The translations under genes and the position numbers were made by a program. The notes under the pieces were generated by a model. That model saw only the letters and a program-made list of their open reading frames with translations, ran no database searches and had not been told where the DNA came from. Below are positions 15,422 to 24,289 of a stretch of 43,481 nt of DNA, piece after piece. Each line of letters starts with the position of its first letter. Position 1 is the stretch's first letter. Origin of the DNA: Bacillus sp. (in: firmicutes) (GTDB lineage: Bacteria > Bacillota > Bacilli > Bacillales > Cytobacillaceae); the NCBI GenBank assembly GCA_011524525.1, contig WTKE01000033.1, positions 1-43,481 on the forward strand. Direction: 5' to 3'.

Positions 15422-16942
15422 ATGAGTGAGTATATTTTGGAGATGAAACAAATCTCTAAGAATTTTTCAGGAGTAAAAGCACTAAGCGACGTGAATTTCA
15501 AAGTGGAAAAAGGTGAGATTCATTGTCTAATAGGTGAAAACGGTGCAGGAAAGTCCACACTAATGAAGGTACTAAGCGGAGTGTATCCTTATGGATCCTA
15601 CGAAGGAGATATATTATACGAAGGAAATGTACAACAGTTTAATAAGATTAGTGACAGTGTAAAAACAGGAATTGTTATTATTTATCAGGAGTTGGCTTTA
15701 TTTCCTGACCTAACTGTGTATGAAAATATTTTTGCAGGTAATGAAGTGAAAAACGGTGGCATTGTGGACTGGAATAAAACCATTGCTGAAGCGAAAAAAA
15801 TGCTGAGCAAGGTGAAGCTAGATGTTAATCCAGACACACTCATTAAAGATTTAGGAGTAGGGAAACGTCAACTAGTTGAAATTGCAAAAGCTCTAAGCAA
15901 GGACGTTAAGCTACTTATTCTTGATGAACCAACCGCCGCATTGAATGAAGATGATAGTGAAAACCTGCTTGAGTTATTACGTGAACTTAAGAGTCAAGGA
16001 ATTACGTGTATCATGATTTCCCACAAGCTAAAAGAAGTGATTTCCATTGCAGATAAAGCAACGGTTCTCCGTGATGGTCAGACTATTTGTACATTGGATG
16101 CAGCAAAGGGAGAAATCAATGAAAGCACCATCATAAAGAACATGGTAGGACGTGCGATAGAAGATATTTATCCAAAAAGAGAAAAGCAAGCATTCGGTGG
16201 GAAAATTCTTGAATTGTATAATTGGTCTGCCTATGACCCTCAATTAGGTAGACAAGTCGTGAAAAATGTAGATTTACATGTGAAGAAAGGAGAAATTGTA
16301 GGGATTGCTGGACTAATGGGTTCTGGACGTACTGAACTTGCGCTTAGTATCTTTGGTAACGCAAAGTCCTATAAGGTAGAAGGAGATTTAGTTATAGCAG
16401 GAATCTCAAAAATGCTCAAGCATCCTAGCGATGCGATAAAAGCAGGGATTGCTTACGTTACCGAGGATAGAAAAGGTGATGGATTGTTTTTAATTCAAGA
16501 CATTAAAAGCAATATATCAGCAGCTAATCTAAAGGGAATTTCCTCAAATGGAATGATCAATGACAATGAAGAAATTAAGATTGCAGACCATTATAAAAAA
16601 TCATTAACGATAAAAGCATCTTCCTTAGAACAATTAGTTGGTAACTTAAGTGGAGGTAATCAGCAAAAGGTTTCTTTAGGAAAATGGCTATTTGTTGGAC
16701 CAAAGCTGTTAATTCTTGATGAGCCTACTCGAGGAATAGATGTGGGTGCGAAATTTGAAATTTATACGGTGATGAACGAGTTAATTAAACAAGGAATGAG
16801 TATTATTATGATTTCGTCCGAGCTGGGTGAAGTATTAGGAATGAGCGATCGAGTGTACGTAATGGCTCAAGGTGAAATAAAAGGTGAGTTGTCAATAGAA
16901 GAAGCAAACCAAGAAAATATTATGCAGCTTGCTACGCAATAG
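15422..16942 (+). CDS. Sugar ABC transporter ATPase (GguA/XylG type)
   Basis: The 506-residue protein has two nucleotide-binding domains, the layout of monosaccharide importers of the carbohydrate uptake transporter-2 family. The first has Walker A GENGAGKS at 38-45 and Walker B LLILDEPTAALN. The second has the usual degenerate Walker A, GLMGSGRTE, followed by signature LSGGNQQK and LLILDEPTRGID. It powers import of the sugar delivered by the binding protein encoded at 14211. ATG 15422 has GAGGGGG at 15408-15414; an earlier in-frame GTG/TTG start would lack an SD. The permease gene starts 12 bases later. Confidence 0.92.
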   Translation: MSEYILEMKQISKNFSGVKALSDVNFKVEKGEIHCLIGENGAGKSTLMKVLSGVYPYGSYEGDILYEGNVQQFNKISDSVKTGIVIIYQELALFPDLTVYENIFAGNEVKNGGIVDWNKTIAEAKKMLSKVKLDVNPDTLIKDLGVGKRQLVEIAKALSKDVKLLILDEPTAALNEDDSENLLELLRELKSQGITCIMISHKLKEVISIADKATVLRDGQTICTLDAAKGEINESTIIKNMVGRAIEDIYPKREKQAFGGKILELYNWSAYDPQLGRQVVKNVDLHVKKGEIVGIAGLMGSGRTELALSIFGNAKSYKVEGDLVIAGISKMLKHPSDAIKAGIAYVTEDRKGDGLFLIQDIKSNISAANLKGISSNGMINDNEEIKIADHYKKSLTIKASSLEQLVGNLSGGNQQKVSLGKWLFVGPKLLILDEPTRGIDVGAKFEIYTVMNELIKQGMSIIMISSELGEVLGMSDRVYVMAQGEIKGELSIEEANQENIMQLATQ

Positions 16943-16954
16943 GAGGTTAATACA

Positions 16955-18127
16955 ATGAGTCTTTTTAAAGAAGCGAAAACATTAATTAGTGAGAATATTC
17001 GTGACTATGGTATGTATATTGCCCTTTTTGTCATCATTCTTACCTTTTCATTTATGACGGACGGATTATTTATGTCCTCCCGTAATATTAGTAATTTACT
17101 AGATTCTGCTGGATATATTGCTGTTTTAGCTGTGGGTATGACACTAGTGATTGTCATTAGACATATTGATTTATCTGTTGGGTATGTAGCTGGTTTCCTT
17201 GGTGCAATTGCCGCTATCCTTCTTACCCAAGCCGGAGTATCTATGTATATTACAATCCCAATCATCCTTATTTTAGGAATCATTGTAGGTTTGTTTAATG
17301 GTTTCCTTGTTGCGCAAATTGGAATACCTTCCTTTGTTGCGACATTAGCCGGAATGCTAATCTTTAGAGGAGCTTTGCTACTGGTAACAGAAAAAACAGG
17401 AACTATTATCATTCAGGATGACAATTTCAATGCAATTGGTAACGGATATATTCCTTCTCTTCTCCAAGTAAACGGTCTTCATTTACTTTCATTAATTGTT
17501 GGATTAGTAGGAATCTTATTGTATATATACAGTGAAATCTCGACTCGGAGAAATAAGGTTAAGTATGAATTTGAAGTAGTTTCTAAAGGAATCTTTATTT
17601 TAAAGTTGATTTTTATTTCAGCAATCATTGCCTATCTAACATGGATATTAGCTGGATATAACGGATTTTCATGGACGGTTATGATTATTTTGCTCGTAGT
17701 CATTGTTTATCATTTCTTAACAACTAAGACTGTGCTTGGTAGACATATCTATGCAGTCGGTAGTAACCCAGAAGCAGCTCATCTTAGTGGGATGAATGTA
17801 AAGAAAATTACGTATATGGTTTTCGGATCAATGGGGATGTTAGCAGCTCTATCAGGTATTCTATTTACTTCTCGCTTGCAGTCAGCAACAACAACTGCCG
17901 GGACTTTGTTTGAACTTGATGCCATTGCGGCAGCTTATGTTGGTGGAGTTTCTGCTGCTGGAGGAGTCGGAAAAGTAACGGGAGCCATTATCGGTGCGAT
18001 TGTTATGGCTTCGTTATCTAACGGGATGAACTTACTCGGAGTTGGTATTTCTTATCAATATATCATCCGAGGCGGTGTATTGGCCTTAGCAGTAATTTTT
18101 GACGTAATGACTAGAAAAAAAAGATAG
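16955..18127 (+). CDS. Sugar ABC transporter permease (GguB/XylH type)
   Basis: The 390-residue protein has about ten membrane helices, with the CUT2 permease signatures HIDLSVGYVAGFLGA and the cytoplasmic coupling segment GRHIYAVGSNPEAAHLSG. The GguB/XylH subgroup is longer than RbsC because of an extra central loop, seen here as a charged stretch near residues 190-205. SD AGGAGGT at 16942-16948 overlaps the stop of the ATPase gene, so the pair is coupled. It forms the channel with the ATPase encoded at 15422. Confidence 0.92.
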   Translation: MSLFKEAKTLISENIRDYGMYIALFVIILTFSFMTDGLFMSSRNISNLLDSAGYIAVLAVGMTLVIVIRHIDLSVGYVAGFLGAIAAILLTQAGVSMYITIPIILILGIIVGLFNGFLVAQIGIPSFVATLAGMLIFRGALLLVTEKTGTIIIQDDNFNAIGNGYIPSLLQVNGLHLLSLIVGLVGILLYIYSEISTRRNKVKYEFEVVSKGIFILKLIFISAIIAYLTWILAGYNGFSWTVMIILLVVIVYHFLTTKTVLGRHIYAVGSNPEAAHLSGMNVKKITYMVFGSMGMLAALSGILFTSRLQSATTTAGTLFELDAIAAAYVGGVSAAGGVGKVTGAIIGAIVMASLSNGMNLLGVGISYQYIIRGGVLALAVIFDVMTRKKR

Positions 18128-18136
18128 ATACGTAGA

Positions 18137-18167
18137 AGAGGGATTACAAAAGGTAGTCCCTCTATCT
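18137..18167 (+). terminator. Probable terminator after the sugar permease gene
   Basis: AGAGGGATTAC (18137-18147) pairs with GTAGTCCCTCT (18153-18163) with one G-U pair. The T tract is weak (ATCTTTCT), so termination may be partial. Confidence 0.6.
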
Positions 18168-18299
18168 TTCTATGCTGGCAGCAAGTCTCCGTTCCTTTCC
18201 TCTATAAAAAAGCTGAAAATTCCAACTAAATATATGAAGAATTACAAGTAGATGATATGATGAGAGTAGTTTACTATAAGTAGAAAGAGGATCAGTTAA

Positions 18300-19277
18300 T
18301 TGCGAAAAACTAGTATATTTTTACTATCGCTTATTTTTATTTTCCTATGCTATTTTACATTTATATCTGCAAAAAAAGTTTTTCGCTCCGATTGGCAGCT
18401 ATCTCAAGAAATAAATCAACATGTGGATCAGCATCGTCTGGTATTAATTACTCAAGATATGGAAACATCCTTCTGGGATCAAGTAGAGAGTGGTGCTCGA
18501 AAGCAAGCCTTGAAGGAAGGGGCAAGTCTAGAGGTTTGGGGAAGCTATGGAAACAATCAGGAGGACTTTTTAGAAAAAATCGAAATCGCTCTTTATTCAA
18601 AAGTAGATGGAATCATTGTACAAGGTTTAGATAACGAAGAGTTTAAAAATTTAACAAAAATAAAAGCATCGTTTTATGGAATTCCTATCATTACCGTAGC
18701 GAATGATGTTCCCATGTCAGAGAGCTTTAGAAGAACTTTTGTTGGTTCTGATCAGTATCAAGCTGGCCGAATGCTAGCAAATGAACTAACGAAAGAAATG
18801 GGTACATCAGGGACCGTGGTGTTAATGTACGATAGTGAGCATGAATATTATCAGACACAGAGACTAAGTGGAATACAAGATGTTTTAAATGTGTATCCAA
18901 ATATTAAAACCGTTCTTGCTCAAACATCGGAAACAAGAGAGCAAGTTCTTACCACCACTCAAGATGTGATGAATCGTAATCCAGACGTGGATGCTTTTAT
19001 AGCCGTTAATGCGAATTTTGCTGCGGGAATGGTTCAGGAAATTGGAAAGCGTTCTCAAGTAGAGCCTTATTTCATCTATTCGTTTGATGACGGGCCTGAA
19101 ACGTTAACTTTATTAAGAGAAGAAAAGCTGGACGGGATGGTTAAGCAATCACCTGAGATGATGGGAGAAATTAGCGTTCAATTGATCATGGAGTGGTTAA
19201 ATGGTGATACGGTTCCTCTCAATATTGACGGATATTTTACAGATATTCATTTTTTGAAAGCGGTAGACGTACAATGA
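18300..19277 (+). CDS. Membrane-anchored sugar-binding sensor protein (XylFII-like)
   Basis: The 325-residue protein has one N-terminal membrane segment (about 5-24) with no lipobox cysteine, then a type I periplasmic-binding-protein fold: VLITQDMETSFWDQV, VDGIIVQGLD, PIITVANDVP and YSFDDGPETL. It does not belong to the transporter set but precedes a LytS/YesM-type kinase gene, overlapping it by four bases. This matches the clostridial XylFII-LytS arrangement, in which an extracellular xylose-binding protein pairs with the kinase. Start TTG 18300 has AGAAAGAGG at 18282-18290. The xylose ligand is inferred from the neighbouring XylF-like gene. Confidence 0.82.
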   Translation: MRKTSIFLLSLIFIFLCYFTFISAKKVFRSDWQLSQEINQHVDQHRLVLITQDMETSFWDQVESGARKQALKEGASLEVWGSYGNNQEDFLEKIEIALYSKVDGIIVQGLDNEEFKNLTKIKASFYGIPIITVANDVPMSESFRRTFVGSDQYQAGRMLANELTKEMGTSGTVVLMYDSEHEYYQTQRLSGIQDVLNVYPNIKTVLAQTSETREQVLTTTQDVMNRNPDVDAFIAVNANFAAGMVQEIGKRSQVEPYFIYSFDDGPETLTLLREEKLDGMVKQSPEMMGEISVQLIMEWLNGDTVPLNIDGYFTDIHFLKAVDVQ

Positions 19278-20716
19278 ACAGTATCCAGAAAAAAATTCTT
19301 ACGTTAACAACGGTGGTTCTTGTGATTATGTCCGTAATTTGGGTAGCGCTTACATACTATAATCATAAAACACAAAATCAATATAACGAAATTCTTCAAC
19401 GATATTTAAGTCTGAACGAAGTAACGAACGCAAGCCAGCAATTAATTACCGATCTTAATAATTATATGCTCAAACCTACTCCTGAAAATCTAGAACTGCT
19501 CGAGCATAGTGAAGAAGGATTAATAGAAGCAAAACTAGATGTAGATACACTAAGGAACCCAGAGAATAACTTCACTTTGTCCAATTATATTAACCTCATT
19601 GAGAGCCTTCAAGAAACCACAGATAGGTTCCTATTATATTTTTCGGAAAAAGATACGGAGGCCTCCACTAAGGAATTTACGGAGGCGATGAATATTTCCA
19701 ATTATATATCTGAGATGACTTTAACCTTACTTGATACAGAATTAAAGACCCATGACAAGTTTTATCGAAGCATCATTGAACGGTCCGGAGAGGTTATAAA
19801 ACTGGGTATGTGGTTGTTGTTGTTAATTACCTTTGTACTTATTCTCATTACGTATTGGTTTTCATTAGGGATTACGAGACCTGTTCTTAAGTTAACGCAA
19901 GCAGCCAATGAACTATCAAATGGAAAATTTGAGGTTGAAATCAAGGTGGAGACAAATGATGAGATTGCCTTTCTTGCTAGAACCTTTGACCGAATGCGTA
20001 ACAATATTAATAACCTAATCTCGGAAATCAAGAATAAGGCGCAGCTTGAGCGGGAACTTCAAGAGAATAAGATTTTATTACAAGAAAGTCAATTTCGTAG
20101 TCTACAAAGCCAGATCAATCCGCATTTTTTATTTAACACTCTAAATACACTTTCTAAGAAAGCATATTTAGAGGGCTCTGAGGAAACTAGTGATCTTCTC
20201 GTCAGTGTTGCAGGATTGCTTCGGTATAATTTAAAACAAATTGATCGATCAGTAACCTTATTTGAGGAGGTTGCTGTATTAAAACAATATATGGATATTC
20301 AAAAGGCAAGATTTACTGAACGCCTTAAATTGTACGTGGATGTAGACGAGGATTGCCTATTTGTACGTATTCCAGCCCTCACTCTTCAACCGATTATCGA
20401 AAATGCAGTCATTCATGCCATTGAGCCACGAGAAGAAGGTGGGATCATATGGTTCCGAGTGAAAGATGAAGGAGAGATGATCACAATTGAGATTGAAGAC
20501 GATGGAAAAGGAATGGACCAAGAGAAAATCCAGCAAATTCTTGAAGAGAACTCGATGGAAACGGAAGGCCATTCTACAGGAATTGGATTTAGCAATGTCG
20601 TAAAGAGACTGCGTTTATTTTACGGTTATGACCATGTGATTGATATCTTTAGTGATAATGGAAATGGGACGAAGGTGGTATTATCTATACAAAAGGAAGG
20701 AGTGGAAAAAGGATGA
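19274..20716 (+). CDS. Sensor histidine kinase, LytS/YesM (HPK7) type
   Basis: The 480-residue protein has membrane helices at about 8-27 and 177-197 flanking a mainly helical extracellular domain, then a HAMP domain (about 200-255), a coiled coil and the His_kinase domain. The phospho-accepting histidine is H284 in QINPHFLFN. The ATP-binding N box is QPIIENAVIHA and the G boxes are DDGKGM and STGIGFSNV. It overlaps both the sensor-protein gene and the response-regulator gene by four bases, so the three are made together. The extracellular domain presumably contacts the binding protein rather than sugar directly. Confidence 0.92.
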   Translation: MNSIQKKILTLTTVVLVIMSVIWVALTYYNHKTQNQYNEILQRYLSLNEVTNASQQLITDLNNYMLKPTPENLELLEHSEEGLIEAKLDVDTLRNPENNFTLSNYINLIESLQETTDRFLLYFSEKDTEASTKEFTEAMNISNYISEMTLTLLDTELKTHDKFYRSIIERSGEVIKLGMWLLLLITFVLILITYWFSLGITRPVLKLTQAANELSNGKFEVEIKVETNDEIAFLARTFDRMRNNINNLISEIKNKAQLERELQENKILLQESQFRSLQSQINPHFLFNTLNTLSKKAYLEGSEETSDLLVSVAGLLRYNLKQIDRSVTLFEEVAVLKQYMDIQKARFTERLKLYVDVDEDCLFVRIPALTLQPIIENAVIHAIEPREEGGIIWFRVKDEGEMITIEIEDDGKGMDQEKIQQILEENSMETEGHSTGIGFSNVVKRLRLFYGYDHVIDIFSDNGNGTKVVLSIQKEGVEKG

Positions 20717-22248
20717 TCAAGCTCCTAATCGTAGATGACGAACAAATAGAAAGGGAAGGCATGCAAGCTATTTTAGAAAAAACCTACCCTGAACATATAA
20801 TCAAACAAGCGAAAAATGGAAAAATGGCTGTTGAAATGGCCACAGAGTTTCAACCTGATGTAATATTTATGGATATCAAGATGCCCGGAATGAATGGACT
20901 TGAGGCAGTCGAACAGATCAGTGCGAATCATCCACATATCAAATTTATCATGGTAACAGCGTATGATACTTTTGATTATATGCGCCACGCTATTAAACTT
21001 GGAGTGAAGGATTATTTGCTCAAGCCTAGTAAAGCAAGTGACATTATAGTAACGGTAGGAAAGGTTCTCAAACAGATTGAAGAAGAACGAAAAACTCTGG
21101 CATTAAGTCAGTATCATCAAAGTGCACTACAAAAAACATTAACTCTCGTTGAAACGGATGTGGTAACACAATTATTGTTTGATCACGTTCATGAAGTTCA
21201 TGTAGATATGCTCGTGGAGATGCTTGATATTCCATCGACTAATGAAATGTTTGTGATGCTTGTGATGCTTCCTACAGGGTCAGAACATGTATATTCCAAA
21301 GTAAAAGAGAAAGTAAGACATACAAAAAGTGGATGGGTAGGAGCGCTCTATGGGAGCCAGCTTCCAATTATTGTTTTTAGGCAGCCTGAGAAATCCTACC
21401 GTTCTCAAGCAACATCACTTGCACGAGAAATACTTTCCCTTTCGCAAGCACAGCTAGGAACAGGGTGGTTTATTGGTGTTGGTGAGGTATGTTACTCACT
21501 AGATCACATCAAACAATCATATCAAGATGCACTTGTGGCAACGATGGATACAACCCTACCAAGTAAGTACCGTTTCTATAAGGATATGTCACTTTTAGGG
21601 GATTCTAGTAATGATCAGCTTGCTCCACACCAGAAAAAAGAATTTTTTGATCAAATACGACTTGGAAATTGGGATTATATTCGACTGAGTGTGTTGAATA
21701 TATTACAAGTATACGAGAATGATGGGACAGAGTTGGTTAAAACGCAACAACGGATGTTGGAGGTCCTATGGATCGTATCTCGCGTCTTGAGTGAAATGGG
21801 AGTGGAAACGGCTAGCCCGCTTTATTCTTCTCAAGCTTCTGACTACCGTCAACTGAGATTAGAAACGATACAAATGCTAGATTGGATGCGGCAATCATAT
21901 GTGAATCATTATGAAAAATTAGAATCAGATACTATACAACAAATCAAACAATACATCATAGATCACTCACATGAGGATATATCATTAGATGCACTAGCAA
22001 AGAAAGTAGGGCTCAGCCCCATTTATATTAGTAAGATGTTTAAAGAAAAACTTGGAATTAACTATATCGACTTTTTAACTGAATGTAGAATCGAAAAAGC
22101 AAAGAAATTAATGTGTGATCCAGATAAAAGTATAAAGGAAATTACCTTTGAAGTTGGTTATCATGATCCTAATTACTTCAGTAAGGTGTTTAAAAAAATG
22201 GTTGCGGTTTCACCAAATAAATACCGAAAGACGCTTCTTGGTATTTAG
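20713..22248 (+). CDS. Response regulator with AraC-type DNA-binding domain (YesN family)
   Basis: The 511-residue protein has a receiver domain at 1-120 with acidic pocket D8/D9, phospho-acceptor D54 (IFMDIKMPG) and switch Lys in LLKPSKA. The middle region (about 130-400) is YesN-like and unassigned. The C-terminal 100 residues form two AraC helix-turn-helix motifs, including ISLDALAKKVGLSPIYISKMF and IKEITFEVGYHDPNYFSKVF. Its likely target is the promoter of the ABC operon at 14131-14210 and perhaps its own unit. Start ATG 20713 overlaps the kinase stop. Confidence 0.93.
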   Translation: MIKLLIVDDEQIEREGMQAILEKTYPEHIIKQAKNGKMAVEMATEFQPDVIFMDIKMPGMNGLEAVEQISANHPHIKFIMVTAYDTFDYMRHAIKLGVKDYLLKPSKASDIIVTVGKVLKQIEEERKTLALSQYHQSALQKTLTLVETDVVTQLLFDHVHEVHVDMLVEMLDIPSTNEMFVMLVMLPTGSEHVYSKVKEKVRHTKSGWVGALYGSQLPIIVFRQPEKSYRSQATSLAREILSLSQAQLGTGWFIGVGEVCYSLDHIKQSYQDALVATMDTTLPSKYRFYKDMSLLGDSSNDQLAPHQKKEFFDQIRLGNWDYIRLSVLNILQVYENDGTELVKTQQRMLEVLWIVSRVLSEMGVETASPLYSSQASDYRQLRLETIQMLDWMRQSYVNHYEKLESDTIQQIKQYIIDHSHEDISLDALAKKVGLSPIYISKMFKEKLGINYIDFLTECRIEKAKKLMCDPDKSIKEITFEVGYHDPNYFSKVFKKMVAVSPNKYRKTLLGI

Positions 22249-22274
22249 TTTAGTCGGAAAAGGAGAGGGAGCAA

Positions 22275-23366
22275 ATGGATCGGGGATTTTCCAATGCTAG
22301 ATTGATTATGTTCACACTCACGCTACTCTTTTTAACATCTGCTTGCGAGAATGCATCTGAAACGAGAGCAACGACAGACTCTTCTGCAGTTGAGAAAAAC
22401 CATTCTCCTGGTCAATCATCTGAGGAGGAAAAGATTAAAATTGGATTTTCTATGGATACATTAGAGGAAGAACGGTGGTTAAGAGACCGAGAACTTTTTA
22501 AAGAAGCAGTTGAGAATTTAGGTGCAGAAGTAGAAATCATGGCAGCGAATGAAGATGATGCCAAGCAAATTTTACAAGCAGAAACACTAATTAGCCAAGG
22601 AGTTGACCTTTTGGTTGTTGTCCCCAACAATGCAGAAGCAACCGCAGCTATTGTAAATAAAGCACATCTAGCCGGAATAAAGGTAATTTCCTATGACAGG
22701 CTAGTAAAAAATGCTGATATTGACATGTACATTTCCTTTGATAATGAACAAGTAGGCGAGCTTCAAGCAAAAGCAATCACAAAATTGGTGCCAAAAGGGA
22801 GATATGTATTAATAGGAGGTGCTAGTACAGATTATAATGCACATTTATTGAAGAAAGGGGTGTTTAACGTCCTGCAGCCATACATAGACAGAGGGGACAT
22901 TACAATTGTGTATGACCAATGGACCGAGAATTGGACTCCAACAAATGCTTATAAAAACATGGAAGCAGCTTTAAAAGCTAGTAATAATCAAATTGATGCC
23001 GTCATTGCTGCCAATGACGCAACAGCAGGTGGTGTCATTGAAGTCCTTGAAGCCCATGGACTGGCAGGGAAAATACCTGTAAGTGGTCAAGATGCGGAGC
23101 TTGCAGCTGCCCAGCGAATTGTGAGTGGAACACAACACTTGACGGTTTACAAGCCGTTGAACATGCTAGCAGAGAAGGCAGCTGAGTTAGCCGTTAAGCT
23201 GGCAAAAGGAGAAAACATAGTGGCTGATAGAAAGATTAATAATGGGAAAATTGAAGTTCCCTCTGTTTTATTAGCTCCTATTGCTGTGAATAAGAATAAC
23301 CTGGACGAAACAATAATAAAAGATGGTTTTCATTCTAGGGAAGACGTTTATACACAAGATGAGTAA
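22275..23366 (+). CDS. xylF: D-xylose-binding lipoprotein, XylF-like
   Basis: The 363-residue protein has a lipoprotein signal ending LTSAC (C24), then an acidic/Ser linker. The mature part closely follows E. coli XylF: KIGFSMDTLEEERW, ISYDRLVKNADIDMYISFDN, VGELQAKA, IDAVIAANDATAGG, SGQDAELA, HLTVYKPL and VNKNN followed by IKDGFH. Ligand-contacting segments such as YDRL, NDAT and GQDAE are all kept. It lies 26 bases after the response-regulator gene, at the end of the sensing operon rather than with the translocator, so its production depends on the sensor unit. It must share the ATPase and permease encoded at 15422 and 16955, or use others elsewhere. Confidence 0.9.
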   Translation: MDRGFSNARLIMFTLTLLFLTSACENASETRATTDSSAVEKNHSPGQSSEEEKIKIGFSMDTLEEERWLRDRELFKEAVENLGAEVEIMAANEDDAKQILQAETLISQGVDLLVVVPNNAEATAAIVNKAHLAGIKVISYDRLVKNADIDMYISFDNEQVGELQAKAITKLVPKGRYVLIGGASTDYNAHLLKKGVFNVLQPYIDRGDITIVYDQWTENWTPTNAYKNMEAALKASNNQIDAVIAANDATAGGVIEVLEAHGLAGKIPVSGQDAELAAAQRIVSGTQHLTVYKPLNMLAEKAAELAVKLAKGENIVADRKINNGKIEVPSVLLAPIAVNKNNLDETIIKDGFHSREDVYTQDE

Positions 23367-23372
23367 ATGATA

Positions 23373-23410
23373 AATGCCCTGCTTTGAAAAAAGTAGGGCA
23401 TTAATTTTTT
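23373..23410 (+). terminator. Terminator between convergent xylF-like and sigma-factor genes
   Basis: AATGCCCTGCTT (23373-23384) and AAGTAGGGCATT (23391-23402) form a 12-bp stem with one G-U pair, followed by a T tract at 23405-23410. It may also help end the minus-strand sigma-factor transcript. Confidence 0.88.
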
Positions 23411-23424
23411 AACACTCTACCTAA

Positions 23425-24285
23425 TTATTTCAATGGTAGCTTGTCGGGGTTCATAATAATAAATATTTCTTCAATTAATTCGTCGCATATATAGAAACTG
23501 ATAATACTATGAATTTGATTTTCACTATAATTTACGATTGCGGGTTGACCGTTGACATTATTCAATTCAGATGAAAAGTCCTCTGGAACCATTCTAATAA
23601 TGCCAAATAATAGCGTGAGCACGTTAGATTGTGAAGAGATGGGACGTACTGCAGCTTTGACCTTTCCTCCACCATCGGAATAAAGTGTGACATTCTTTGA
23701 TAGTAGCTTTAATAATGTATCCATGTTTTGCATCTGAAACGCTTCAATAAACCGATTGATGATGGACTGGTTTTTCTCGTAATCTAAGCTTTCTCCCTCA
23801 ACACTTGCAATCTTTTGTTTTGCTCGACTGAAAACTTTTCGGCAGTTTTCTTCTTTCTTATCAATAATGTGGGCAATCTCGCTATATGAGAAATCAAAAA
23901 CTTCTCTTAATAAAAGAATGGCTCGCTCGTTTGGTGATAAATGTTCCATCATCCGTAAGTAAGCTATGCTCAATCCTTCTTTTTGTAATAATACTTCAGC
24001 AGGATCTATAGCCATTGATTGCAATAACAATGGCTCTGGATTCCATGGTCCGATATATGTTTCTCGTTTGTACTTTGATGACTTTAATACGTCAAGGCTG
24101 CGATTCGTCATGATTTTACAAAGATAGGCTTTTTTGTTATCGATCTTTTCACCGTCTATTTGATACGCTTTTAAAAAGGTTTCTTGGACGATATCTTCTG
24201 CATCAGCTACTGATCCTAACATACGATATCCTATAGAAAATAATAACGGTTTCAATTGTTTATACTCTTCATTACTGATCTGCAC
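23425..24285 (-). CDS. ECF41-type RNA polymerase sigma factor with SnoaL-like C-terminal domain
   Basis: The 286-residue protein has sigma region 2 (about 10-75), region 4 (about 110-160) and a C-terminal SnoaL-like extension (about 172-286). It carries the three signatures described for ECF41: a linker motif WNPEP at 81-85 (variant of WLPEP), DGGGK at 204-208 and NPDKL at 279-283. In this group the extension acts as a built-in regulator instead of a separate anti-sigma factor. Start is GTG 24285; its SD, AGAGGTGA, overlaps the stop of the oxidoreductase gene, so the two are translationally coupled. The oxidoreductase promoter fits ECF41 recognition, implying autoregulation. Confidence 0.92.
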   Translation of the reverse strand: MQISNEEYKQLKPLLFSIGYRMLGSVADAEDIVQETFLKAYQIDGEKIDNKKAYLCKIMTNRSLDVLKSSKYKRETYIGPWNPEPLLLQSMAIDPAEVLLQKEGLSIAYLRMMEHLSPNERAILLLREVFDFSYSEIAHIIDKKEENCRKVFSRAKQKIASVEGESLDYEKNQSIINRFIEAFQMQNMDTLLKLLSKNVTLYSDGGGKVKAAVRPISSQSNVLTLLFGIIRMVPEDFSSELNNVNGQPAIVNYSENQIHSIISFYICDELIEEIFIIMNPDKLPLK

Positions 24286-24289
24286 GAAA

